Below are positions 16,671 through 25,513 of a stretch of DNA of 64,000 bases, one piece after another. A program made the translations under genes and the position numbers. How positions within the stretch are numbered: position 1 is the first letter of the stretch; each line of letters begins with the position of its first letter. The stretch spans positions 144,287-208,286 of the forward strand of contig CALSSE010000006.1 of the NCBI GenBank assembly GCA_943788935.1. Direction: 5' to 3'. The stretch is from an uncultured bacterium (GTDB lineage Bacteria; Myxococcota_A; Bradymonadia; UBA7976; VGTA01). The notes beneath the pieces were generated by a model. The model searched no databases. It was not told the DNA's origin and was given only the letters and a program-made list of their open reading frames with translations.

Positions 16671-18032
16671 ATGCACACCGTTGACCCAACTCCAGTGACG
16701 ACTCAACTCAGCCCACGACAAAGGCATCGAGCGATTGTTTCACTCTCTTTTCCTATCATTGGAGGGATGATTTCGCAAAATGTTGTTAACCTCGTCGACA
16801 CGGCGATGGTCGGTCAAGTCGGGACAACTGCCTTAGCGAGCGTAGGTTTAGGGAGTTTTCTTAATTTTTTCTGTTCTGCCCTAGTGATGGGGCTCGCGGT
16901 CGGTATACAGACCCTCTGTGCGAGACAGAAGGGAGCTGGAGAGACTTTATATGCGGAGCCGCTCAACGCAGGACTTATACTCTCTACTCTGATCAGTTTA
17001 CCGCTGACGATCTTTCTGATTTGGCAGACCCCAACTCTCATGGCTTGGGTCACAGACTCTCAGCCGATCGCACATCATGGTGGAGCCTATCTACAAGCGA
17101 GGCTTTTGGGGATGGTCGCTCTAGGCGCTAACTTCGCTTTTCGTAGTTATTGGAGCGCGGTAGAGAAGACCTCAATCTATATGATGGTGCTGATTATTAT
17201 GCACATCAGTAATGTATTTATTAATTGGGTGTTGATCTTTGGTCACTTTGGCATGCCAGCGCTCGGTGTTGAGGGGGCGGGTTATGGCACAGCGATCTCT
17301 ATGTGGATAGGGGTCTTTGCTTATAGTTTCTTAGCGATTAAGCATGCAACACCTCACGGTTTCTTAAAGAGTCTCCCAAGCAGAGATGTATGGCGAGATC
17401 TCTTGCAGATGAGTATTCCTTCGGGGGTAGAGAGGATGTTTTTTGCTTTGGGAATGACGATCTTCATGACTCTCATCGGATGGATTGGTGAGGCAGAGCT
17501 TGCCGCATCAAATATTATCCTGAATCTCTTCCTAGTAGCGATTCTACCGGCGATGGGTTATGGGATCGCTAGCGCGACCTTTGTGGCTAAATCGATCGGC
17601 GCTCAACAAGTGTCAGAGGTCCCAAAATGGAAGAGAGCAGTCAGCCTCTGGTCTCTAGGGACCTTGCTGTTGATCGGTTCTGTTTTTGGCATAGGGAGTG
17701 GGGAGGTGATCTCCATATTTACTCAAGAGCCTACTTCTTCCTATTTAGCAGAGTCTACCCTGCTGTTGATGGTCCTGTTTCTACCTTGTGAAGCGATCCA
17801 TATGGTGACGTATCAGAGCTTACTCGGCCTCGCAGACAATCGTTTTGTCATGATGATCAGTCTTGGCATGCAGTGGGTCTTGGTCCTCCCATTAATCTAT
17901 CTAATCTGTATCTCATGGGGATGGGGAGTCATTTGGGCGTGGGGTATACACTTCTGTGGTCGTGTACTACAGTTGATCTTTTACACTCTTAGATGGCATA
18001 ATCGTCTTCGGTGTCATTTAGCGCATTCTTGA
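16671..18032 (+). CDS. MATE-family multidrug/solute antiporter
   Basis: 453 residues with about twelve predicted membrane helices and the two-fold symmetric layout of MATE (NorM/DinF) exporters. Characteristic segments include SLSFPIIGGMISQNVVNLVD with TAMVGQVGTTALASVGLG in the first half, and SIPSGVERMFFALGMTIFM with the following ELAASNIILN in the second. MATE proteins export cationic drugs or metabolites from the cytoplasm using Na+ or H+ gradients; the substrate here is unknown. Length is normal for the family. An AAGAG-rich leader (gtgaagagagcgagctctg) precedes the ATG. The following serine hydrolase gene begins 26 bases downstream, so the two may be co-transcribed. Confidence 0.92.
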   Translation: MHTVDPTPVTTQLSPRQRHRAIVSLSFPIIGGMISQNVVNLVDTAMVGQVGTTALASVGLGSFLNFFCSALVMGLAVGIQTLCARQKGAGETLYAEPLNAGLILSTLISLPLTIFLIWQTPTLMAWVTDSQPIAHHGGAYLQARLLGMVALGANFAFRSYWSAVEKTSIYMMVLIIMHISNVFINWVLIFGHFGMPALGVEGAGYGTAISMWIGVFAYSFLAIKHATPHGFLKSLPSRDVWRDLLQMSIPSGVERMFFALGMTIFMTLIGWIGEAELAASNIILNLFLVAILPAMGYGIASATFVAKSIGAQQVSEVPKWKRAVSLWSLGTLLLIGSVFGIGSGEVISIFTQEPTSSYLAESTLLLMVLFLPCEAIHMVTYQSLLGLADNRFVMMISLGMQWVLVLPLIYLICISWGWGVIWAWGIHFCGRVLQLIFYTLRWHNRLRCHLAHS

Positions 18033-18058
18033 TATACTGAATGGGTAAGGAACAGCGG

Positions 18059-19276
18059 ATGACTTCATTCATCGATCACACAGCGGCTTATGCCACTCGA
18101 CTCCGTAGCCTCGAGGAAATTGACTTACATCCATTGCGGGCGTTGATGAGTCGGGCTGTGAATGAGGGAGTGACACCAGGTCTCAGTCTGTGGGTTGGGG
18201 TCGATGAAGGTGCTATAGACGAGACCGGTAGACCCTTATTGACTGAGCGGAGTTTTGTAGAGGGACGGTTAGAGAGGCGAGAACTCTCGGCGATGGTGAG
18301 TGATGAGAGCCTCTTTGATCTCGCCTCGCTCACCAAGCCTCTCGCTGGAGGACGATGGTTCGCTCATCTCGTCGAGAAGGGAATACTAGATCCTAATCAA
18401 CCCATTGGAGAGGTCGTGAAGTGCGAGGATCAGACCTTGGACCAAACACCCATTAAAAGTCTATTAAATCACAGCTCAGGCCTTCCTGCTCATCGACCAT
18501 ATCACCGTGGATTTACCCATGCGCGGCTTAATGGCGCCCCACCCTCACGTTTTAAATCTCGTGTTCGAAGAATGATTCGCGCGACTAACAATGAGTATAT
18601 CCCCGGAGAGAAAAGCGTCTACAGCGACCTCGGTTACCTGCTTTTAGAAGAGATTTGTGAGCGATTGAGCGGTGATACGCTCTTAGAGTTTTGGGAGAGT
18701 CGGTCTCTTGAAACGCTTCACTTTACTCCTCTCTCAGAGATCTCTTCAGAGACGATAGAAGGGTCCGCTGAGGCTCAAGGGCAGTATGTGCCAACTGAGC
18801 TCTGCTCATGGCGTAAGCGACTCCTCCGTGGAGAAGTGCATGATGATAATGCTTGGTTGATGGGCGGTGTATGTGCTCACGCTGGGCTGTTTGGTCATGC
18901 TCAAGCAGTAGGCATAGAGGCCGCTCATTGGTTGAGAGCGATCAGCGGTGATCCTCTCCTTAAGAGTCCCTCACCAGAGGTCGCTCAGTGGATGACCGAC
19001 TATCGACAGAGAGCGCCATTGAAGGGGAGCTTCGTCGCGGGCTGGGATACCCCTTCACCCGGGTACTCAAGTGCAGGATCATCATTTAGTCGTCATACGA
19101 TCGGTCACTTAGGATTTACGGGTACTTCTCTGTGGATAGATATAGAGAGGCGAGTGATCGTGACACTCCTCACCAATAGGGTCTATGCTGACCGCTCTCG
19201 ACAGGAGAGCATCAAGGGGATTCGTTGGCTTCGTCCAGCGATTCATGATGAACTTTGGCGTCTCCTCAAGGGGTGA
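18059..19276 (+). CDS. Serine hydrolase of the beta-lactamase class C / PBP-related family
   Basis: From the ATG at 18059 (AAGGA seven bases upstream) the product is 405 residues; an ATG six codons earlier is less well placed. The beta-lactamase-family fold (PF00144) is shown by the nucleophile motif SLTK (Ser90-x-x-Lys93) in FDLASLTKPL, the second motif Tyr in YSDLGYLLLEE, where family members usually have Y-x-N or Y-S-N, and the third motif region HLGFTGTSLW. An intervening GGVCAHAGLFGHAQ stretch is typical of esterase/D-aminopeptidase-like members. No signal peptide is visible, so a cytoplasmic hydrolase or esterase is more likely than a true beta-lactamase. The substrate is unknown. Confidence 0.88.
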   Translation: MTSFIDHTAAYATRLRSLEEIDLHPLRALMSRAVNEGVTPGLSLWVGVDEGAIDETGRPLLTERSFVEGRLERRELSAMVSDESLFDLASLTKPLAGGRWFAHLVEKGILDPNQPIGEVVKCEDQTLDQTPIKSLLNHSSGLPAHRPYHRGFTHARLNGAPPSRFKSRVRRMIRATNNEYIPGEKSVYSDLGYLLLEEICERLSGDTLLEFWESRSLETLHFTPLSEISSETIEGSAEAQGQYVPTELCSWRKRLLRGEVHDDNAWLMGGVCAHAGLFGHAQAVGIEAAHWLRAISGDPLLKSPSPEVAQWMTDYRQRAPLKGSFVAGWDTPSPGYSSAGSSFSRHTIGHLGFTGTSLWIDIERRVIVTLLTNRVYADRSRQESIKGIRWLRPAIHDELWRLLKG

Positions 19277-19291
19277 TCTTATCACTTGATA

Positions 19292-19534
19292 TCAACGAAA
19301 GTATGAGAAGACGAAGAGGTCATGAATGATCCCTTTGCCGCCGAGTTTGATCCAGAGTGTGCTGAGCAGAAAAGAGAAGGCTAATATCCCAAACCATGAC
19401 GCTGCTCTCACGAAGAGCAGTGGGGTATGTGGCTTAACATAACGGCGTTGGATGAGGTTAGTGACAATAATATGCAGGGCGATGAGGAGCAGGAGCTCAG
19501 GGAGCTGAAAGAGCGCAGCGACGCCAATGATCAT
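19292..19534 (-). CDS. Small hypothetical membrane protein
   Basis: 80 residues with two hydrophobic helices (LPELLLLIALHIIVTNLI and SWFGILAFSFLLSTLWI). Its start overlaps the stop of the CPBP protease gene upstream on the same strand (ATGA), which supports translation. I recognise no family. It may be an accessory subunit for the protease or a separate integral membrane protein. Confidence 0.6.
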   Translation of the reverse strand: MIIGVAALFQLPELLLLIALHIIVTNLIQRRYVKPHTPLLFVRAASWFGILAFSFLLSTLWIKLGGKGIIHDLFVFSYFR

Positions 19535-20106
19535 ATAGACTCCGATCGCTCTCTTCGCTTTGACCGACCGAGCTTGGCGAGCGCATGAAGGTTGAAATAA
19601 TTAATCGTGAAATGAGCGATGAATGGTGCGGTGATTGACCCACGCCATACATAGAGGGCCCCGAAGGTAAACCCCATGACGGTAGCGCTCACCGTCCATG
19701 GCCAATGCGAACGTTTCGGTGGAATATGTAAGAGTCCAAAGATGAGACTCGCCCACGCCAAACCAGTGAGGTCTTGTAGCCAACCTCGAAAGACGATCTC
19801 TTCGCTGAGAGAGCTCATCACTGCTAGTCCGGTGAGAGCTAAGGATGACTGTGTATCAAAATATTGACAGAAATCATCATCTACACGCTTTGCCCACGTG
19901 GTGTGAGCTGAGAGCCAGCGAGAGAGTTGTACTACGATGAGCCCTAATACCACACCGAGGATGACATCCTCTTCAACGAGGTATTCCCGATCACTCAAAT
20001 AGGCAGGAGGGTAGTCTTGGGAGAGCCATAAGGTCGCGAGTGGGTCGCCAAAATAGAGGTGATGAAAAGCGGCGATCCCGAGCACTAATAAAATATAAAT
20101 GAGCAT
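19531..20106 (-). CDS. CPBP-family intramembrane metalloprotease
   Basis: 191 residues with several membrane helices. All three CPBP (PF02517, Rce1/Abi-like) motifs are present: E102-E103-x-x-x-R (SEEIVFRGWL), F-x-x-x-H (FGLLH, His127) and H-x-x-x-N (AHFTINY, His165), which coordinate the catalytic metal inside the membrane. Bacterial members act in protein maturation, bacteriocin self-immunity or prenyl-protein processing; the target here is unknown. The gene starts six bases after a thioredoxin-like gene and overlaps a small membrane protein gene, so the four genes from 21869 to 19292 are probably one transcript. Confidence 0.9.
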   Translation of the reverse strand: MLIYILLVLGIAAFHHLYFGDPLATLWLSQDYPPAYLSDREYLVEEDVILGVVLGLIVVQLSRWLSAHTTWAKRVDDDFCQYFDTQSSLALTGLAVMSSLSEEIVFRGWLQDLTGLAWASLIFGLLHIPPKRSHWPWTVSATVMGFTFGALYVWRGSITAPFIAHFTINYFNLHALAKLGRSKRRERSESI

Positions 20107-20112
20107 TAATGG

Positions 20113-20709
20113 CTACTCATGAGTGAGCCATTCTAGATAACTCTTCAGCTCGTCGTCTCGCCAAGGTTGGACGCTGATAAAGCGCAGTCGAAGACGTCCA
20201 GATTTATCGATGACATAGGTCTCAGGTAGCTTCTCTGTCCCATAGCGAAGGTGTTGCTTATCCTTGATCGATGGATCACGATAAACCTCCATAGAGAGAG
20301 CCTGTGGTCCCATGATTTGCTGTATCGCTCCCCAGTCTTCATCAGCGCTTAACGCCACTAAAGCGAAGGGGAGCCCTTTCATGTCTTGAGCGAGACCTTC
20401 AAGATCAGGCATCTCCTTGATACAAGGAGGGCACCAGCTCGCCCAAAAGTTAAGTAATACTACTTGGCCTCTATAGGCGGACAGTGACTTCTGTTCACCG
20501 CTAGCGTCTTCTAAGGTTAAGTCGAGTGCGCTCCCGACCTTATGATCATATGCTGAGAGCTCACTAACCTGTGCCTGATAGCGACGAGCGACCCTCGCCT
20601 CTGGGTTTTCATCAATGGTTGGCCGGTGAGCATGAGCGAGCGCAATAAGAGAGATGAGAATCACGGCGACGACGAGACGTTGACTGGTGGCAGAGGTTGA
20701 GCTGCTCAT
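20113..20709 (-). CDS. TlpA/ResA-like membrane-anchored thioredoxin
   Basis: 198 residues. An N-terminal signal anchor (RLVVAVILISLIALAHA) is followed by a thioredoxin-fold domain with the redox motif W-C93-P-P-C96 in FWASWCPPCIKEMPDLEGLA, and the cis-Pro region KLPETYVIDKSG. The WCPPC motif is that of TlpA/ResA/CcmG proteins, which keep cytochrome apoprotein or other envelope thiols reduced outside the membrane. That would fit an organism making the multiheme cytochrome at 5.9 kb, but no cytochrome maturation genes are next to it, so the link is inference. The start overlaps the methyltransferase stop by ATGA. Confidence 0.88.
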   Translation of the reverse strand: MSSSTSATSQRLVVAVILISLIALAHAHRPTIDENPEARVARRYQAQVSELSAYDHKVGSALDLTLEDASGEQKSLSAYRGQVVLLNFWASWCPPCIKEMPDLEGLAQDMKGLPFALVALSADEDWGAIQQIMGPQALSMEVYRDPSIKDKQHLRYGTEKLPETYVIDKSGRLRLRFISVQPWRDDELKSYLEWLTHE

Positions 20710-21869
20710 TTACGCTTCCCCTTCACTCTCTGAGTTTTTTGGTGCTTACGCTTCATCGCTGCGAGGTGACCTTGAGTCGCCTCTCGCTTAAAAGTTCGAT
20801 AGAGCTCATATTCTTGGCTCTCGGGAGGGAGATTCAGATCAGCGGCCGCCTTGAGCATAGTATTCGCCTCGAGGTACTCTTCTTCATTAATCGCGATCTG
20901 AGCGCGTAAGAGCCAGCCTTGAGGGATATCAGGACAATGAGTAGTGAGCTCTTCCAAGAGCATCCTCGCTCCTTTGAGATCATCTTGCCCAATCCTTAAC
21001 TCGGCCCATTGGAAATATCCTTCAGGTCGGCTTTGGTCAAGTTGGATCGCCCTCTCTAACACTCCTTCAGCGTCAAGGCGACGGTCTTGATCGACATAGC
21101 GGAGGGCCAGGTGCAGCATGAGGTCATATTCAAGTCGACGCTCTTCTTCACCGAGGTCACTGCTCACCTCACGGTCAAGCTCGGTCACCTCACTGACCGG
21201 TGTTCGCTCTCGTCGGGCGTTAATCCATAGCGGCTTAAGTTTTAAGATCGGATCAAAGTAATCGATCTCTTCGCGAGAGACCTCGACGAGTCCTGCTCGC
21301 TCATGAAGGGCGGCGACCTCGTCTTCCTCGTAAACGTGAATCCCTAGAGTGTCATGATCATCGGGATGATGATTCGGTCCGACCCAAAATTGGTAGCGAA
21401 TCACTCCGCCATCCTCTAGCACTCGTCCTAGCTCTCCAAAATAGGCGCTGACCACATCGGGCGGGAGGTGAGGGAGGACCGAGTAAGAGCAGATGACCTT
21501 AAAGCTCTGATCATCAAACTGGCGGAGTTCAGCGCCTGAATTAACCACAAACTCAAGATCTTCCACTTCGCTATGTAGCTCTTGTGCTCGCTCGATCATG
21601 AGTGGAGAGACGTCTACGCCTACCGCTCGATCAAAGTGGGTAGCGAGCGGTGCGGTCATTCGACCGATACCGCATCCTAGATCAAGGAGAGCGCCGCTCA
21701 TCTCTTCGCCAAGCAGTGGCTTTAAGCCTTCGATAAAGTGGGCGCAGTCTCTCTCGGCAGAGGCGTGGTAGCTCTCGAGGTCGGCCTCTTGTGTAGCGGC
21801 GACCCAATAATAAGGATCAGCTTCTGCGCGCCGATCCCAATCTCGCTTCATCTTTTCTTGTATCTTCAT
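20706..21869 (-). CDS. SAM-dependent methyltransferase with C-terminal TPR-like helices
   Basis: 387 residues. Residues ~55-175 form a class I methyltransferase domain: motif I is LLDLGCGIGRMT (61-72), with an acidic motif II (AVGVDVSPLMIERA), a motif region VICSYSVLPHLPPDVV and GVIRYQFWVGP. Residues ~225-375 are helical with TPR character (RRLDAEGVLERAIQLDQSRP, LKGARMLLEELTTHCPD, EEYLEANTMLKAAADL). The tail is strongly basic (KRKHQKTQRVKGKRK). The substrate is unknown; the TPR half suggests a protein partner or substrate. It is the first gene of the minus-strand set followed by the thioredoxin-like and CPBP genes. Confidence 0.88.
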   Translation of the reverse strand: MKIQEKMKRDWDRRAEADPYYWVAATQEADLESYHASAERDCAHFIEGLKPLLGEEMSGALLDLGCGIGRMTAPLATHFDRAVGVDVSPLMIERAQELHSEVEDLEFVVNSGAELRQFDDQSFKVICSYSVLPHLPPDVVSAYFGELGRVLEDGGVIRYQFWVGPNHHPDDHDTLGIHVYEEDEVAALHERAGLVEVSREEIDYFDPILKLKPLWINARRERTPVSEVTELDREVSSDLGEEERRLEYDLMLHLALRYVDQDRRLDAEGVLERAIQLDQSRPEGYFQWAELRIGQDDLKGARMLLEELTTHCPDIPQGWLLRAQIAINEEEYLEANTMLKAAADLNLPPESQEYELYRTFKREATQGHLAAMKRKHQKTQRVKGKRK

Positions 21870-21890
21870 GCTTCCTCTAACGGCGATTTC

Positions 21891-23036
21891 TTATAGGGTG
21901 ATTAGGGCGCTGAAGGTATACGTGGTTCGGCTGCGATTGTCAGTCTCAAAGTCAAAAAATGGTAGGGTTACTCGATCACCATCTGAGGAGTAAAACCTAT
22001 CGTTAGTGGTCATTGATGCTGAGAGAGAGAGTCTGTCTAAGAACCGATCCTCTTCTTCTTGGCCGCTGTCGCCGAGCGATTCGTTGAGCGCTTGCTGAGC
22101 TGCAGAAGCAGTTCGATTAAAGCCATAGATGAAAAAGAAGCTCGTCCCGTGAATCAGTGAGCCGACTTGCTTACCCGATTGAGCGTAATCCGAGGCGAGA
22201 GGGTCGGCTGTAGTGTCAGGGAAGCTCGTCGCTAATAAAGAGCCAAACATCCGGTATGTGACCCCGGCGCGTAAGCCACTGAATAGGGGGTATTGCATAT
22301 TGATCGCTCCTCCCCAGTACATAAGATCATTGGGACTCCCCAGGTCCTCACCGCTGATCTGACAGGCTTGAGGAGTGAGGGAACAGTCGATCTGAATCGT
22401 AGGGTTATCGAGGACATTATATCCCACAAAGCTCGTCCCTTGGATCACTAGTTTAATGGGCGTCGCATAGATGAGGGAGAGAAAAGAGGAGAGGTATGTC
22501 TTAACCCCTAACGACCGAGACTGCATACTAAAGGGGATAGAACCGTTGACACCTAGGTTGGCGCTGAGCTTAGGGATCAACGCGCTGAGGCCTGGAATCG
22601 TCCAACCGGCACTTACTGTGGCGTCTTGGACATAAAAACGATTGGGTTGGGTAGTCGCCGCAGGGATGATTCCTGCTCGGTTAAAACCTTCGGAGAGGGC
22701 TCGCGTGAAACCTACTCCCCCTGAGAAGAAAAGTGGGGGGAGGTTTGGTGAAAATTTCCAAGTATAGCTAATGCCACTATTGATATTAAGTAAAGACCAC
22801 CCAAAGCCATCGGAGTCGGAGAGTTGGTATTGTGCTGCGGCTTCACTCCGTTCGTTGCCCACAAAGTTACTGTGGTTCCACGTTATCCCTGTACTCACGG
22901 ACCCGATGAGAGGGTAAGACTCGCTCGTTCCTTTCGCATCAGCGAGTGAGAGAGAGATTTGGCTGAGGACTAAGAGAGTCATGTAGAGAAGCGATACACA
23001 TCGCTGGAGACGCTGTAGTGGTGAACTTAGTACCAT
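21891..23036 (-). CDS. Predicted outer-membrane beta-barrel protein, unknown family
   Basis: 381 residues with a signal peptide (CVSLLYMTLLVLSQISLSLADA). The mature part alternates hydrophobic and polar residues with many aromatic and Gly residues (LIGSVSTGITWNHSNFVG, ISYTWKFSPNLPPLFFSGG, MYWGGAINMQYPLFSGL) and ends RTTYTFSALITL, as expected for an outer-membrane barrel. A C-x7-C pair (CSLTPQACQISG) sits in a likely loop. No family is recognised. The gene overlaps the upstream cysteine-rich exported protein by 10 bases, which suggests that the two are made together and may interact in the envelope. Confidence 0.7.
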   Translation of the reverse strand: MVLSSPLQRLQRCVSLLYMTLLVLSQISLSLADAKGTSESYPLIGSVSTGITWNHSNFVGNERSEAAAQYQLSDSDGFGWSLLNINSGISYTWKFSPNLPPLFFSGGVGFTRALSEGFNRAGIIPAATTQPNRFYVQDATVSAGWTIPGLSALIPKLSANLGVNGSIPFSMQSRSLGVKTYLSSFLSLIYATPIKLVIQGTSFVGYNVLDNPTIQIDCSLTPQACQISGEDLGSPNDLMYWGGAINMQYPLFSGLRAGVTYRMFGSLLATSFPDTTADPLASDYAQSGKQVGSLIHGTSFFFIYGFNRTASAAQQALNESLGDSGQEEEDRFLDRLSLSASMTTNDRFYSSDGDRVTLPFFDFETDNRSRTTYTFSALITL

Positions 23037-24052
23037 ATCGCTTGATCTCCTCGCTTTACAGCGTTTAGAGGTTGGTGGTTACGCTGAGGGATGAGCGCAT
23101 CATAGCGGACAGCCGCTTTAACGAGGCGACCTTGAACTTCGACTATCTCCAAGATACCGATCGGTGTCTTCAGTCGCTCAGGGGGAAGGTTTGGTAAGAG
23201 ACAGCGCTCAGCATAGCCATCTCTAGCGAGGCAGCGAAGAGCGGCTCGACGGCAACTAAGCTCTTCTTTACAGCACATCTGCTCGAAGCCTCCACAAGGC
23301 TCAGGAGGTGGACGGCAGACGCTCTTCCGATCTCCGCTCTTCTCATCCAAAAGTTGTACACACATGAGCGGTTGTTGGCTGGTGACTTCACATGAACCTC
23401 GAGTTGTTGTTTGACAACAAGGTTCATTGAGATGACCACAGATCTCTCCATCTTCAGCACCGCTTAACTCATCATCATCATCAGAGCTCTCCAAGAGATC
23501 AACTGAGGCTGCAGGTGTACTGAGGGCGATAGGGCTACCATTCTCTGATTGAGCAGCAATTGCTTCATCTCTTAGTTTAATCTTTGTAGCCTCATACTCT
23601 CGTAAGCGTTGTAAATAGGTGGGTCGATAAGCTCTTTGACGGGGAGGCCCCAAGCGAGAGGCTTTAAGGAGTCTACCTTCCCAAGGCGCTGCAGTATGTA
23701 TGAGAGAGGAGCCTTGGGCTTCTTGTTTCGCACCTCTCCTGCGTCGACGAGACTTTGAGGATCGTCGTCGACGCTTTAGCGCTCGTTTCTCCGAGCGAGC
23801 GAGCTGCCGAGCCTCAACGGGCTTAGGCTCTCGAGAGGCGAAGAGATAGATGTGACGAGGAGAAGTCAAGGTCTTACCGATCCTAGTGATCGGGCGCTGT
23901 ATATCAACGACTGTAAAAAACAGCTCTGGTTGCTCGATGTCTACTCTCTCATCGTAGGGGGAGTTCTGAGCATAGAGAGCGGGGCTAAGGCCGATGATTA
24001 TCAAGAAGACAAAGCCTTGGAAGAGACTCCAGTCAGAGCGCTTATAATCCAT
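23027..24052 (-). CDS. Exported cysteine-rich basic protein, unknown function
   Basis: The longest frame is 421 residues, but I place the start at ATG 24050-24052, which gives 341 residues and a normal signal peptide (SLFQGFVFLIIIGLSPALYA). The mature N-terminal half is very basic, with an Arg/Lys-rich block (LKRRRRSSKSRRRRRGAK). The middle holds a cysteine-rich region (CGHLNEPCCQTTTRGSCEV, CGGFEQMCCKEELSCRRAAL) with CC pairs and even Cys spacing, suggesting disulfides. A C-terminal beta-rich stretch (IGILEIVEVQGRLVKAAVRY) ends the protein. Nothing known is recognised. It overlaps the barrel gene downstream by 10 bases. The basic block could bind lipopolysaccharide or peptidoglycan; this is a guess. 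Confidence 0.65.
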   Translation of the reverse strand: MDYKRSDWSLFQGFVFLIIIGLSPALYAQNSPYDERVDIEQPELFFTVVDIQRPITRIGKTLTSPRHIYLFASREPKPVEARQLARSEKRALKRRRRSSKSRRRRRGAKQEAQGSSLIHTAAPWEGRLLKASRLGPPRQRAYRPTYLQRLREYEATKIKLRDEAIAAQSENGSPIALSTPAASVDLLESSDDDDELSGAEDGEICGHLNEPCCQTTTRGSCEVTSQQPLMCVQLLDEKSGDRKSVCRPPPEPCGGFEQMCCKEELSCRRAALRCLARDGYAERCLLPNLPPERLKTPIGILEIVEVQGRLVKAAVRYDALIPQRNHQPLNAVKRGDQAIWY

Positions 24053-24491
24053 CTCTTTTTTCACAGAGAGAGGGACAATCGTCTCTTGATTTAGCGTTGT
24101 TTGATGCGGTGGGTTAGTGTTTTTCTGTCTTTGAGACGCTTTCAAGCGGGTCTCCCTCTTGTGGATCATGACTACTTGATTTACTTTCATTTCATATGCA
24201 AGACACATAATGAGCGGTCTTGGTTGAGATTTTTGCAATATTGAGGCACTAACTTTAGACTTTATGATGGTAAGACTTAAGTTAAATATCAAGCGATCTC
24301 AGCAATATATACCGCATGATGGCCCACGCAGATGATAGAATTAATATCAGTCACGATCACTATTTAAGATAAGCAAGAATAAATATATGTGCAAATATGA
24401 GCGAAATACTCGCTTAAGCAAGATTAATCTAGCTTCACGGCGATCACGATACAACCCCCATAGCACCTCCAATACACCTCTGAGTAAATCG

Positions 24492-25511
24492 ATGAAGCAG
24501 CCGCCCCTAATAGGATCTCAGATACTGTCTTTCGCCTCGTCTCTGGCCATGACGCTCTCTCTTGCATGGGGAGGAGTTAATATCGCTCAGGTTCAAGCTC
24601 AGTCTCCAACGACTGAGCGAGAGAGCGCTGAAGTGATAGTGAGTCAACCCTCCGAAGAGAACAGTGTAGCACGAGACGCTAAACAACTCTCCTTAGAGCG
24701 AGTCTTGACTCGATTCGCTAGACGAGCGACTGAGCAGCTGCGACCTGACGTTCGCAACGGACTCATCCGAGTGATGGTCGCTACAGCTCAAGGGAAATCG
24801 CTCGACCAAACGACTCGTCAAGCGCTCGCTGCTTCCCTCGCTCATAAGATCGCTCAACAGCCTAATATACTCATCCTTGAACCTGATCATGAGCGTGCGG
24901 TGATGGCTCGGTTTAGTGAAACAGGACTTGAGTTTACAGAGAACAGAAGTATCTCAATCGGCCAGCATACTGGTGTTCGTTATGTGTTAATGCTGACCGT
25001 TTCAAATAGTGAGAGTCCAACGGGGATCAAGTTGAAGGCCAAGACGGTGAGCGTAAAGCGCCGGGGTTCTATCAAGGCATCAGAGAGTGAGGCGGTGGTA
25101 TCCATGGAAGAGATTAAACGTTTTCAGAAGGCGACTGTTTTTTATGAGAAACGCTTAGAGGCTACATGGCGATCCGCTCTGATCCCTGGTTGGGGTCAAC
25201 TCTATCAAGGACGAACCGGAGCGGCGGTCGCATATATGAGTCTCACCGCAGGATTATTGATTGGTGGTTTCGCTGCGACTCAAGCGGGTGATGAGGCGGC
25301 GACCCAATATCAGAAAAATACCGTAGACAAGGTTTATTACCGTCAACTCGCTAATAATCACTATGCGAGAGCTCAGATGATGTGGGGAGCGCTCGGAGTC
25401 ACTTGGATCTCTTCTACATTATCTGCTTATCTACAAGGTGAGGATAAGCCTCGGCTTCAACTCAACTTTGATCCAGAACAATCTAGCTTTAAGCTCTCAG
25501 GAGTGTTTTGA
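24492..25511 (+). CDS. Exported membrane protein with CsgG-like region and DUF5683-like helices
   Basis: From the ATG at 24492 the product is 339 residues with a signal peptide ([18 protein letters not shown], then VQAQS); a start at 24387 would add 35 residues and bury it. Residues ~90-190 ([50 protein letters not shown]) resemble the small alpha/beta domain seen in CsgG/FlgO-type envelope proteins. Residues ~220-300 are two or three membrane helices with the motif [15 protein letters not shown], typical of DUF5683. It ends 3 bases before the start of the large mosaic lipoprotein, so the two are very likely one transcript. Function unknown; an envelope assembly platform is an inference. Confidence 0.7.
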   Translation: MKQPPLIGSQILSFASSLAMTLSLAWGGVNIAQVQAQSPTTERESAEVIVSQPSEENSVARDAKQLSLERVLTRFARRATEQLRPDVRNGLIRVMVATAQGKSLDQTTRQALAASLAHKIAQQPNILILEPDHERAVMARFSETGLEFTENRSISIGQHTGVRYVLMLTVSNSESPTGIKLKAKTVSVKRRGSIKASESEAVVSMEEIKRFQKATVFYEKRLEATWRSALIPGWGQLYQGRTGAAVAYMSLTAGLLIGGFAATQAGDEAATQYQKNTVDKVYYRQLANNHYARAQMMWGALGVTWISSTLSAYLQGEDKPRLQLNFDPEQSSFKLSGVF

Positions 25512-25513
25512 AC

